DNA of 64,000 nucleotides from Solilutibacter tolerans (GTDB taxonomy: Bacteria; Pseudomonadota; Gammaproteobacteria; Xanthomonadales; Xanthomonadaceae): positions 1-64,000 of the forward strand of contig NZ_FTLW01000005.1 of assembly GCF_900155935.1 (NCBI RefSeq), read 5' to 3'. Under the pieces are notes generated by a model. The model did no database searches. It had not been told where the DNA came from and worked only from the letters and a program-made list of their open reading frames with translations. How positions within the stretch are numbered: position 1 is the first letter of the stretch; each line of letters starts with the position of its first letter. The translations under genes were made by a program, and so were the position numbers. Shown here piece after piece: positions 48,787-56,910 of the stretch.

Positions 48787-50331
48787 TCAGGCTTGCGGGC
48801 CTTCGTGGAAAGGCGGTTCCGGGTCGATCTTCGGGCCGCCTTCCGGACCCTTGATGCCGCGGGCCAGGTCGCTGTTGCGGTAGCCGTAGAGCGCGTACAC
48901 GATCAGGCCGAAGATGGCCCAGCCGAAGAACATCGCCAGCGTGCCCATCGACAGGTTGAGGAACAGCAGCAAGCAACCGGCGATCGCCAGCGGGCAGACC
49001 AGCCATACCATCGGCGTGCGGAAAGGACGCGGGCGGTTTGGCTCGCGCTTGCGCAGGATCAATACACCAGCCGCTACCGCCATGAAGGCGAACAGCGTGC
49101 CCGAGTTGGAGATGTCGGCCAGGATGCCGACCGGGAACATCGCCGCGAACAGGGCGACGAAGATGCCGGTAATGATCGTCACCACGTGCGGGGTGTGGTA
49201 CTTCGGATGCACCTTGGACAGTACTTCCGGCAGCAGACCGTCACGCGACATGGTGAAGAAGATGCGCGTCTGGCCATAGATCATCATCAGGATGACCGAA
49301 GGCAGTGCCAGCGCGGCGGCCAGGCCCACCATGTAACCCAGAGTGCCGTGGTTCATTTCCTTCAACACGTGGGCCAGCGGCTCCTTGCTGCAGACCAGTG
49401 CGTCTGGATTGTTGGCGGCGCAGGCGGCGGCCATTTCCGGCGTGCCGGGGTGGATGGCGAGGCCGGCGGCATCCAGCATCGGCTGTGCGCCGATTGCGCC
49501 TACTGCGCCGTAGCTGACCAGCATGTAGAAAATGGTGCAGACCAAGAGCGAGCCGATCAAACCGATCGGGATGTTGCGGTTCGGGTTCTTGGTTTCTTCC
49601 GCCGCCGTCGAGACCGCATCGAAGCCCACGTAGGCGAAGAAGATCGATGCCGCCGCGCCCAACACGCCGACGCCGCCCAGCGGGCTGCCCCAACCGGTCG
49701 GGAAGAAGGGTTCGAAGTTGGTGCGGTCAACCGACGGCACGGTGACGGCGACAAAGGCGGTCAGTGCAGCGACCTTGATCAACACCAGGATCGCGTTGAC
49801 CTTGGCCGACTTGGAGGTGCCGATGACCAAAAGGCCGGTAACCACCAGCGCGATGCCGAAAGCCAGTACGTTGAACGCGCCGCCATCCATGGGGCCGGTC
49901 TTGAGCGCTCGAGGTAGCTCGAAAGCTGTGCCTTCCAGCAAGCCGTTCATGTAGCCGGACCAACCGACCGAGACGGCGCCGGCAGCGACGGCGTATTCCA
50001 GCACCAGCGCCCAGCCGACTGTCCAGGCGAGTGCTTCGCCCATCACGCCGTAGGTGTAGGTGTACGCCGAACCGGACACAGGCACCATCGAAGCCAGTTC
50101 CGAATACGCGAGCGCAGCGAGTGCACAGACGATGGCGGCGATCACGAAGGCGAACATCATGCCCGGACCAGCCTTCTGGCCAGCTTCAGCGGTGAGTACG
50201 AAAATGCCGGTGCCGATGATGGCGCCGATGCCGAGCATGGTCAGCTGGAAGGCACCCAGCTGGCGCTTCAGCGATTTCTTTTCGGCGGTTTCAAGAATCT
50301 TGTCGAGTGGCTTGACGCGTTGGAACAGCAT
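48787..50331 (-). CDS. APC-family amino acid permease (CAT-like)
   Basis: This 514-residue protein has about 12-14 transmembrane helices. [23 protein letters not shown] in helix 1 carries the unwound APC substrate site, followed by [22 protein letters not shown], typical of the cationic amino acid transporter subgroup. It therefore probably imports or exchanges an amino acid, perhaps cationic; the substrate is not shown by sequence. ATG 50331 is preceded by GGGAGA 6 nt upstream. A non-membrane insert with two Cys ([16 protein letters not shown]) lies between helices. It is monocistronic, ending at a strong terminator. Confidence 0.9.
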   Translation of the reverse strand: MLFQRVKPLDKILETAEKKSLKRQLGAFQLTMLGIGAIIGTGIFVLTAEAGQKAGPGMMFAFVIAAIVCALAALAYSELASMVPVSGSAYTYTYGVMGEALAWTVGWALVLEYAVAAGAVSVGWSGYMNGLLEGTAFELPRALKTGPMDGGAFNVLAFGIALVVTGLLVIGTSKSAKVNAILVLIKVAALTAFVAVTVPSVDRTNFEPFFPTGWGSPLGGVGVLGAAASIFFAYVGFDAVSTAAEETKNPNRNIPIGLIGSLLVCTIFYMLVSYGAVGAIGAQPMLDAAGLAIHPGTPEMAAACAANNPDALVCSKEPLAHVLKEMNHGTLGYMVGLAAALALPSVILMMIYGQTRIFFTMSRDGLLPEVLSKVHPKYHTPHVVTIITGIFVALFAAMFPVGILADISNSGTLFAFMAVAAGVLILRKREPNRPRPFRTPMVWLVCPLAIAGCLLLFLNLSMGTLAMFFGWAIFGLIVYALYGYRNSDLARGIKGPEGGPKIDPEPPFHEGPQA

Positions 50332-50461
50332 TGCGTTCTCCCCTAGGGCAACAGCTATTGATTGGGTTGCCCGAAACGACGAGCAGCCGCGACCATAACC
50401 GGCATTTGCCCGCCAGCACAAGGCATCTATTTAGCCACGGCTTGCAAGAGAACGTGATGCG

Positions 50462-51031
50462 ATGCAGCATCCTTGTATGAATAGACCATGGGATTTCAAT
50501 GCGCGCCTGGAAGAGTGGGCTCAGGCACAAGACGGCGAAGAAGCGAAGAACCTAGCCGTTTTTGCTGAATTGGCAGTAGAAGGTGGGATTGCGTACCGTC
50601 GTGAACGGTTGGCTGGGCATTTCACTGCCTCCAGTTGGTTGGTGAGTGGGGATGGGCGACGCACGCTCTTGACGCACCATCGAAAACTGGGACGTTGGTT
50701 GCAGTTGGGCGGTCATGCCGATGGCGACGAAGACCTTTCGCGGGTCGCGCTGAAAGAGGCGGAAGAAGAATCCGGGCTGACCGGCTTAAGCGTCGAGCCG
50801 CAGATTTATGACCTGGATCGGCATTGGATCCCGGAGCACAAGGGCGTGCCCGGCCATTGGCATTACGACGTGCGTTTTGTCGTGTATGCCGGAGACAGTG
50901 AAGAGTTCGCGGTCAGCGACGAATCGCTGGATTTGGCCTGGCGCGATATCGCCGCACTCGCGGCCGATGCCGATGCGGACGAATCGTTGCGACGCATGGC
51001 GCGTCACTGGTTGGAGCGCACGTTGTCCTGA
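50462..51031 (+). CDS. Nudix hydrolase
   Basis: This 189-residue protein contains a Nudix box, GHADGDEDLSRVALKEAEEESGL, fitting Gx5Ex7REUxEExGU with Lys in place of Arg. It should hydrolyse a nucleoside diphosphate linked to another moiety. ATG 50462 and 50477 are both possible. It is divergent from the permease and convergent with serA. The substrate is unknown. Confidence 0.85.
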   Translation: MQHPCMNRPWDFNARLEEWAQAQDGEEAKNLAVFAELAVEGGIAYRRERLAGHFTASSWLVSGDGRRTLLTHHRKLGRWLQLGGHADGDEDLSRVALKEAEEESGLTGLSVEPQIYDLDRHWIPEHKGVPGHWHYDVRFVVYAGDSEEFAVSDESLDLAWRDIAALAADADADESLRRMARHWLERTLS

Positions 51032-51045
51032 GCGCTGAGCGCGTG

Positions 51046-52281
51046 TCAGTAAAGCACGCGCGTGCGCAACGTCCCTTCGATGCCAGCCAGCGCTTCACGC
51101 AGGCGATTGGCCTCTTCCCGATCCGATGCCGCATCGATGACGACATAGCCAACTTCCGGATCAGTGCGCAGATACTGGCCGTCGATGTTGATGCCGCGCG
51201 CGGAGAACACCTCGTTGATGCGCGAGAGCACGCCGGGCACGTTGCGATGGATGTGCAGGAAGCGATGGCTGCCGACATGGCCGGGCAGGGTGACCTCGGG
51301 AAAATTGACCGCCGAGAGTGTGCTGCCGTTGTCGCTGTAGCGCACCAGCTTGGCCGCGACTTCCGCGCCGATGTTGTCCTGCGCCTCCAGCGTGCTGCCG
51401 CCGATGTGCGGGGTCAGGATGACGTTGTCCATGCCGCACAGTGGCGACACGAACGGATCGGCATTGCCTTCGGGCTCCAATGGGAAAACATCGACCGCGG
51501 CCCCCGCGATATGGCCAGTACGCAGCGCATCGGCCAGCGCATCGATATCCACGACCGTCCCGCGCGAAGCGTTCAAGAGGTGAGCGCCGGGCTTCATCTT
51601 GGCGATCTGTGTTGCACCGATCATGCGTTGTGTCGCGGGTGTTTCCGGCACGTGCAAGGTGACGATGTCGCTCATCGCGAGGAGCGCGTCCAGATCACCC
51701 GCGTTGCGCGCATTGCCAAGCGCAAGCTTGGTCTCGATGTCGTGGTAGATCACGTGCATGCCGAGTGCTTCGGCCATCACCCCGATCTGCGTGCCGATGT
51801 GGCCGTAACCGACGATGCCGAGCGTCTTGCCGCGGATCTCGTGGCTGCCGCTGGCCGATTTGCTCCACCCGCCGCGATGGCACTCGGCGGATTTTTGCGG
51901 GATGCCGCGCATCAGCATGATCGCCTCGGCGATCACCAGTTCGGCCACGCTGCGGGTGTTGGAATAGGGCGCATTGAACACCGGAATGCCGGCCAGCTTG
52001 GCGGCGCCCAGATCGATCTGGTTGGTGCCGATGCAGAACGCACCGATCGCGATCAACTTGCGCCCCTCATTGACCATCGCGGCATCGAGCTTGGTGCGCG
52101 AGCGAATGCCGACGATATGTGCTTCACGCAGTTCTGCGGCCAGTTGCTCGGGCGGCAGGGCTTTCTCGAAGCGGCGGATGTCGCTGTAACCGGCGTCGAC
52201 GAAAATCTGCGCCGCGGTCGGGCTGATGCCCTCCAGCAGCAGCACGCGGATGTCGGACTTCGGGAAAGACGTGGGAGACAC
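51046..52281 (-). CDS. serA: D-3-phosphoglycerate dehydrogenase
   Basis: This 411-residue enzyme opens serine synthesis. The NAD site GIVGYGHIGTQIGVMAEALG lies near residue 158; catalytic residues are in NASRGTVVDI, VDVFPLEPE and TPHIGGSTLEAQ. A C-terminal ACT domain (about 335-411) indicates serine feedback, as in the E. coli-type SerA. The start is GTG 52281. It is divergent from the flavoprotein at 52349; in Pseudomonas, SerA is coupled to D-2-hydroxyglutarate dehydrogenase, which regenerates 2-oxoglutarate. Confidence 0.95.
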   Translation of the reverse strand: MSPTSFPKSDIRVLLLEGISPTAAQIFVDAGYSDIRRFEKALPPEQLAAELREAHIVGIRSRTKLDAAMVNEGRKLIAIGAFCIGTNQIDLGAAKLAGIPVFNAPYSNTRSVAELVIAEAIMLMRGIPQKSAECHRGGWSKSASGSHEIRGKTLGIVGYGHIGTQIGVMAEALGMHVIYHDIETKLALGNARNAGDLDALLAMSDIVTLHVPETPATQRMIGATQIAKMKPGAHLLNASRGTVVDIDALADALRTGHIAGAAVDVFPLEPEGNADPFVSPLCGMDNVILTPHIGGSTLEAQDNIGAEVAAKLVRYSDNGSTLSAVNFPEVTLPGHVGSHRFLHIHRNVPGVLSRINEVFSARGINIDGQYLRTDPEVGYVVIDAASDREEANRLREALAGIEGTLRTRVLY

Positions 52282-52320
52282 GGTCGGCTCGCGATGAGGG
52301 CTGCGCCCATTGTGCTACAT

Positions 52321-52330
52321 ACGCATGCGT
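52321..52330. promoter_or_regulatory. Perfect 10-bp palindrome in the serA divergent spacer
   Basis: ACGCATGCGT sits between the divergent starts at 52281 and 52349, a 67-nt spacer that must hold both promoters. It may be a regulator site; palindromes of this length also arise by chance. Confidence 0.3.
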
Positions 52331-52348
52331 TTGGAGTAAATTGGACGT

Positions 52349-53731
52349 ATGGATGCCGCCCTAGATGCCTTGCGCGATGCCTTGCCCGATCTGCGTCTGT
52401 TGACCGACGCATCGGAGCTTGAGCATTACGGGCGCGACTGGACGCGCCGCTGGACGCCAGCGCCGTGTGCGATCGCCTTGCCTGCTTCAGTGGATGAAGT
52501 AGTCGGGATCGTGCATTGGGCGCGTGAGCATCAGATTGCACTGGTGCCTTCGGGCGGGCGAACCGGCCTGTCTGGCGGCGCGGTGGCGGCGAACGGCGAA
52601 GTGGTCATCAGCCTTGAGCGCATGAATAAGGTGCTGGCGTTTGATCCGGTGGATCGCATGCTCACGGTGCAGGCCGGCATCCCGCTGCAGTTGGTACAGG
52701 AAGCGGCGTGTGCGCAGGGCTTGCAGTACCCGGTCGATTTCGCCGCGCGCGGCTCCTGCAGCATCGGCGGCAACATCGCGACCAATGCGGGCGGCATTCG
52801 CGTCCTGCGCTACGGCAACACACGCGAGTGGATCGCCGGGCTGACGGTCGTGACCGGGGCGGGTGAGGTGCTGCATCTCAACAAGGGCTTGGTGAAAAAC
52901 TCCAGTGGCTACGACTTGCGCCAACTGATCATCGGCGCGGAAGGGACGCTGGGCATCGTGGTGGAGGCGATGCTGAAACTGACCGCGCCACCGCCGCCCA
53001 CGCAGGTCATGCTGCTGGCTCTGCCGGATTTCGATGCGGTGCTATCAGCGTTTTCCGCCTTGCGCGATGGCTTGCGCCTCGAGGCGTTCGAATTTTTCAC
53101 CGATGTCGCATTGAAGCACGTGCTGGCGCATGGCGGACAACAGCCATTCGACGAGGATCATCCCTTCTATGCCGTTGTTGAATATGCGCATGAAAGTGAA
53201 GCGGATGAAGTGGCGGCCTTGTCACTATTCGAACAAGGGCTGGAAAGCGGCTGGGCCTTGGATGGTGTGATCGCAGGTAGTGATGCGCAGGCCGCACAAC
53301 TGTGGCGCTTGCGGGAAGGCATCACCGAGTCGCTGGCCCGGTACACGCCCTACAAGAACGATGTGGCGCTGCGGATCTCCGCGTTACCCGCGTTCCTGCA
53401 CGAAGCCGAGCGCCTGATTGCCGAGGAATATCCGCAATTCGAAGTCGTCTGGTTCGGCCATATCGGCGATGGCAACCTGCACATCAACGTGCTGAAGCCT
53501 GACGACTTGCCGCAAGCGGATTTCCTGCGTGATTGCGAGAGGGTGACGAAGTTGCTGGCCGGTCTTTTGGCACGCCATGGCGGCAGCATCTCCGCCGAGC
53601 ACGGCATCGGACTGGTGAAGAAGCCTTATTTGATCGGGACGCGCACCGCGGAAGAAGTGGCGGTGATGCAGGGCATCAAGCGCGTGCTCGACCCGGACGA
53701 CATCATGAATCCGGGCAAGATCTTCGACTGA
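52349..53731 (+). CDS. FAD-binding oxidase, probably D-2-hydroxyglutarate dehydrogenase
   Basis: This 460-residue flavoprotein has a PCMH-type FAD domain (VPSGGRTGLSGGAVA, GSCSIGGNIATNAGGIRVLRYGNTREWI, LIIGAEGTLGIV). Its C-terminal FAD-oxidase domain has WFGHIGDGNLHINV and SAEHGIGLVKK, whose His/Glu residues bind zinc and substrate. The family covers D-lactate, glycolate and D-2-hydroxyglutarate dehydrogenases. Divergence from serA favours D-2-hydroxyglutarate, the by-product of SerA. Start ATG 52349. Confidence 0.85.
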   Translation: MDAALDALRDALPDLRLLTDASELEHYGRDWTRRWTPAPCAIALPASVDEVVGIVHWAREHQIALVPSGGRTGLSGGAVAANGEVVISLERMNKVLAFDPVDRMLTVQAGIPLQLVQEAACAQGLQYPVDFAARGSCSIGGNIATNAGGIRVLRYGNTREWIAGLTVVTGAGEVLHLNKGLVKNSSGYDLRQLIIGAEGTLGIVVEAMLKLTAPPPPTQVMLLALPDFDAVLSAFSALRDGLRLEAFEFFTDVALKHVLAHGGQQPFDEDHPFYAVVEYAHESEADEVAALSLFEQGLESGWALDGVIAGSDAQAAQLWRLREGITESLARYTPYKNDVALRISALPAFLHEAERLIAEEYPQFEVVWFGHIGDGNLHINVLKPDDLPQADFLRDCERVTKLLAGLLARHGGSISAEHGIGLVKKPYLIGTRTAEEVAVMQGIKRVLDPDDIMNPGKIFD

Positions 53732-54310
53732 TCAGCGTGGGATGTTGGACAGTCGCCTATCCAGCCGCTCACGGATATCAGGCCATTCGCTGGCGATGAT
53801 TGAGTAGGTCACCGTATCGCGTAGCGAACCATCTTTTTGCCGCTTGTGGCTACGCAGGATGCCGTCTTTTTGGGCACCCAGGCGTTCGATGGCCGCTTGT
53901 GAGCGCAGATTCTCGTGGCTGGTGTGGAAGAACACGGATGCCGCGCCCAGCGTATCGAAGGCATGGCCCAACATCAGTCGCTTGTTGGCGGTGTTGACGT
54001 GGGTACGCCACACGGAGGCAGCGTGAAAGGTGTAACCGATGGCGACGGTCGGCACCGATAGATCGATATCGTAGAAACGCGTGCTGCCGACGACACGACC
54101 GTCTGCGACGATGGCGAAAGGTAGCTCGATGCCCGCATCGCGCATGGCCAACGCTTTTTCGATCCATGCGGGCATGCCGTCACGGTCTGGGACGCTGACG
54201 TAACGCATCCCGCCGATATCGCCATCTTCCACCGCATCCTGCAGTGGCGAGATGTGGGCACGGGTGAGGGGTTCCAGGCGAACACTCCAGCCGCTCAATG
54301 CGTCAGTCAC
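53732..54310 (-). CDS. GNAT-family N-acetyltransferase (RimJ-like)
   Basis: This 192-residue protein resembles RimJ/RimL acetyltransferases: SVRLEPLTRAH at the start, VVGSTRFYDIDLS, the acetyl-CoA-side VNTANKRLMLGHAFDTLG, and HENLRSQAAIERLGAQKDG. The start is GTG 54310, overlapping the lipoprotein stop as GTGA, so it belongs to the operon running from the SDR at 56345. The acetyl acceptor is unknown. Confidence 0.85.
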   Translation of the reverse strand: MTDALSGWSVRLEPLTRAHISPLQDAVEDGDIGGMRYVSVPDRDGMPAWIEKALAMRDAGIELPFAIVADGRVVGSTRFYDIDLSVPTVAIGYTFHAASVWRTHVNTANKRLMLGHAFDTLGAASVFFHTSHENLRSQAAIERLGAQKDGILRSHKRQKDGSLRDTVTYSIIASEWPDIRERLDRRLSNIPR

Positions 54311-54708
54311 TTCGCAGGCTTCTCGGTGGGTGGGCGCTCGGCCAGTAGGACGCTGGCGATGGTGTCGTCGTCCTGATATTTGCGCACCAAGGCCTTCCAC
54401 GCAGTTTCGTCGCCGCCCAGGCACATCATCTTCGCCATCGCCGGATTGCCACCTTCGGTTTCGGGGCGGCTGAAATGTCGGCACATGCGTTGCTTGAGGA
54501 TGAACTCGCGGACATCCTCGGGTAGTTGGTTGGCGTCGACGTGCGTGTCGTTGCTCTCTACTTGTGATGGTGTAGTAGCACCCTGCGGAACAGGTGCCGA
54601 CGCAACATCGACCCCCCGTTCTTTTGCAAGTGTTTCAGGTACGGGCGTGTTGGCAGGCGGCGAGGAACATGCCGCCAGCAACATCAGCGTCAATAAGCCT
54701 GCGCCCAT
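54307..54708 (-). CDS. Small lipoprotein
   Basis: This 133-residue protein has a lipoprotein signal (LLTLMLLAACSS; lipobox LAAC), a Pro/Ser/Thr-rich linker and a small C-terminal domain with two cysteines (KQRMCRHF and KMMCLGG) that may form a disulfide. It is probably membrane-anchored in the periplasm. ATG 54708 lies 4 nt after the efpL stop. Function unknown. Confidence 0.75.
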   Translation of the reverse strand: MGAGLLTLMLLAACSSPPANTPVPETLAKERGVDVASAPVPQGATTPSQVESNDTHVDANQLPEDVREFILKQRMCRHFSRPETEGGNPAMAKMMCLGGDETAWKALVRKYQDDDTIASVLLAERPPTEKPAK

Positions 54709-54712
54709 GGAC

Positions 54713-55279
54713 TTAATCGGCGCGGCCACCGAACTCACCGGTCGTGGTGTTGACCCACACTTTCTCGCCATTGGTGATGTACTCGGGGACCTGGATCTCG
54801 ATCCCGGTGTTGAGGCGTGCCGGTTTCGGGCGTTTGGTCGCGGTGCCGCCCTTGAGTTCAGGCGGAGTTTCGATGACTTCAAGAACGACCGAGGTCGGAA
54901 GCTGCAGCGCGACCGGCTGGTCGTCGATGATCTGCACGTAGCAACCGGTCAGGCCATCAGTGATGTAGCCCGCATCGTCGCCGATGTTCGCGGCATCGAG
55001 TTGATATTGGGTGTAGTCCTCGTCGTCCATGAACACGAAGGCATCGCCATCCTTGTAAGAGAACGTGGCTTGTCGCCGCGAAAGCTCGACTTCCTTCAAT
55101 TCGTCGTCACCGCCCAGGCTAAGGTCGAATTTGCTGCCGCCCGGCACGCTGTACATGGTGAAACGGAATTTGACGTTACCGCCGCGGCCTTGCGGGCTGC
55201 TGCGTTCGATGTCGCGGATTTGATAGACGGTGCCGTTGTGTTCGACGACGTTGCCTTTCTTGATGTCGTAAGCCTTCAT
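54713..55279 (-). CDS. efpL: EF-P paralogue EfpL (YeiP type)
   Basis: This 188-residue EF-P-like protein has the YeiP/EfpL pattern. The loop [14 protein letters not shown] has an Arg at the tip (residue 32) where EF-P has the modified Lys, and it is longer. The ending [26 protein letters not shown] matches the YeiP signature. EfpL helps ribosomes through proline-containing stall motifs without the lysine modification. ATG 55279 overlaps the stop of the small membrane protein. The canonical efp is at 7608-8174. Confidence 0.92.
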   Translation of the reverse strand: MKAYDIKKGNVVEHNGTVYQIRDIERSSPQGRGGNVKFRFTMYSVPGGSKFDLSLGGDDELKEVELSRRQATFSYKDGDAFVFMDDEDYTQYQLDAANIGDDAGYITDGLTGCYVQIIDDQPVALQLPTSVVLEVIETPPELKGGTATKRPKPARLNTGIEIQVPEYITNGEKVWVNTTTGEFGGRAD

Positions 55280-55578
55280 GGAGTTTGGTCGCTGGTTAGT
55301 GAGCGGAAGATGCGTTCGTTGATCCACCAGGTGAGACTGGCCCAGACCAGCCCACCGATGGCGCAGAGCAGGGCAGCCAAGCCAATCACCAGCGGCAGGC
55401 GCGGGTTGTCGGTGCCGAGACGATAGGTTGTCAGGGCGCCCATCACGAGGAACATGATGCCGCCCCAGACCAACAATCCCTTGATCAACAGGAACCGGGC
55501 GAAACCGCGTGCCCGGATTGCTGGCCAGCGTTCGAGCACCCAGCGCTGCGCGCGATCATTGGGCCCTGTGTTGTTCAT
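55276..55578 (-). CDS. Small two-helix membrane protein
   Basis: This 100-residue protein has two hydrophobic helices ([19 protein letters not shown] and [19 protein letters not shown]) and a basic N-terminal region ([13 protein letters not shown]). It overlaps the SDR stop and the efpL start by 4 nt each (ATGA), showing coupled translation. Inner-membrane location is likely; no family recognised. Confidence 0.75.
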   Translation of the reverse strand: MNNTGPNDRAQRWVLERWPAIRARGFARFLLIKGLLVWGGIMFLVMGALTTYRLGTDNPRLPLVIGLAALLCAIGGLVWASLTWWINERIFRSLTSDQTP

Positions 55579-56345
55579 TTGGGTGCCAAACGGGTTGCGC
55601 CATCCAGACGGATGGTTTCGCCATTGAGGTAGGTGTTGCCGATGATGTAAGCGGCAAGATCCGCGAACTCTTCCGGTTTGCCGAGGCGCGAAGGGAAGGG
55701 GATGGAAGCCGACAACGACTTCTGCACGTCGTCGGGCATGCCATCGACCATCGGCGTCCAGAAGATGCCGGGCGCGATGGTCATGACGCGGATGCCGAAG
55801 CGGGCCAGCTCACGCGCCATCGGCAGTGTCATTCCGACCACGCCGCCCTTGGACGCCGAATATGCTGCTTGGCCAATCTGGCCTTCATAGGCAGCGACAG
55901 ATGCGGTGTTGATGATGATGCCGCGCTCGCCGTCTACGCCGGCCTCGTTGTTTTGCATCAGTTCGGCGCAGGCTTTCGACACGTTGAAGCTGCCCACCAG
56001 GTTCACCATCACCGTGGTCTGGAATTGCGAGAGCCTCATCGAGCCCTCACGGCCCAGCACGCGACCCGCGCCCAGGATGCCGGCGCAATTGATGCAGGCA
56101 TTCAGGCCGCCGAGGAAATCTTTCGCCGCCGCCACATTGGTGACAACACCGGCCTCATCGGTGACATCGGTCTTGATGAAGATGGCCTTGTCTACGCCCA
56201 ATTCGGCTACGGCAGCCGCGCCTTTCTCTTCGTTGACATCGAACAAGGCAACCTTGCCGCCGTGGGCAACCAGGTGCTGGGCGACGGCATAGCCGAGACC
56301 GGAGACGCCGCCGGTGACGATAGCGCGGGCGTTGGAAAGCTGCAT
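55575..56345 (-). CDS. SDR 3-hydroxyacyl-CoA dehydrogenase (HSD10-like)
   Basis: This 256-residue short-chain dehydrogenase has TGGVSGLGYAVAQHL at the N-terminus, NCAG near residue 85 and AYSASKGGVVGMTLPMARELA with the catalytic Tyr-x3-Lys. The form resembles HSD17B10, which oxidises 3-hydroxyacyl-CoA and 2-methyl-3-hydroxybutyryl-CoA in fatty acid and isoleucine breakdown. It heads the operon with efpL. A branched-chain role is in line with the leucine genes at 59-64 kb but is inferred. Confidence 0.88.
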   Translation of the reverse strand: MQLSNARAIVTGGVSGLGYAVAQHLVAHGGKVALFDVNEEKGAAAVAELGVDKAIFIKTDVTDEAGVVTNVAAAKDFLGGLNACINCAGILGAGRVLGREGSMRLSQFQTTVMVNLVGSFNVSKACAELMQNNEAGVDGERGIIINTASVAAYEGQIGQAAYSASKGGVVGMTLPMARELARFGIRVMTIAPGIFWTPMVDGMPDDVQKSLSASIPFPSRLGKPEEFADLAAYIIGNTYLNGETIRLDGATRLAPK

Positions 56346-56409
56346 GGGGAAATCCTGCTGCGGAAAACGCCGATTTTAGCGTAGCGCGGGGCGCTGGCTG
56401 TCCAAGTTG

Positions 56410-56910
56410 CTAAAGGTCGCGAAGGTAGAAGGTATTGCAGCCGCCATGGCCGGTCGCGCCGATGGGCTGGTCGATGCGGTGGAACCCGCTTCGCTCATAA
56501 AGGCGCATGGCCGCGTCCATGCCGGTCAGTGTTTCCAGATAGCACTGCTGGAAACCGGCGTCACGTGCGGCATCGAGGCATCGCGCCATCATTGCCGTGC
56601 CAGCACCCAGGCCACGAGCCTGCGGCAGGAAATACATCTTGCGAAGCTCGCAGACGCTCGCTTCCCCGCCTTCCAGTGGCGCGATACCGCCCCCGCCCAG
56701 CACCTGGCCATCGCGCTCGATCACGAAGTAAGCGTGGAGCGGTTTGGCATAAGCCTTCGACATCCAATCCACTTCCGGGTCGTTGATGGCAAAGCCACAT
56801 CCGCTGGCACCGAATTCGGGCATGACACTGCGGATGATTGCTGCCATCGCGGCATCGTCCTCGTGGCGAATCGGGCGGAGGTGGTATGCGTCAGGTGCCG
56901 TGCTTGGCAT
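56410..56910 (-). CDS. GNAT-family N-acetyltransferase
   Basis: This 166-residue acetyltransferase has the acetyl-CoA motif ELRKMYFLPQARGLGAGTAMM and the later ALETLT-like stretch YLETLTGMDAAMRLYERSGF. ATG 56910 lies inside the last codons of the PAS-GGDEF-EAL gene, a 20-nt overlap; the ATG 11 codons earlier would overlap more. The substrate is unknown. It is the last gene of the minus-strand unit beginning near 64 kb. Confidence 0.82.
   Translation of the reverse strand: MPSTAPDAYHLRPIRHEDDAAMAAIIRSVMPEFGASGCGFAINDPEVDWMSKAYAKPLHAYFVIERDGQVLGGGGIAPLEGGEASVCELRKMYFLPQARGLGAGTAMMARCLDAARDAGFQQCYLETLTGMDAAMRLYERSGFHRIDQPIGATGHGGCNTFYLRDL

Noticed and set aside
48793-49917. 374-codon plus-strand frame
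   Set aside because: Antisense to the amino acid permease and not hydrophobic or domain-like.
51043-52422. 459-codon plus-strand frame
   Set aside because: Antisense to serA, which has clear motifs.
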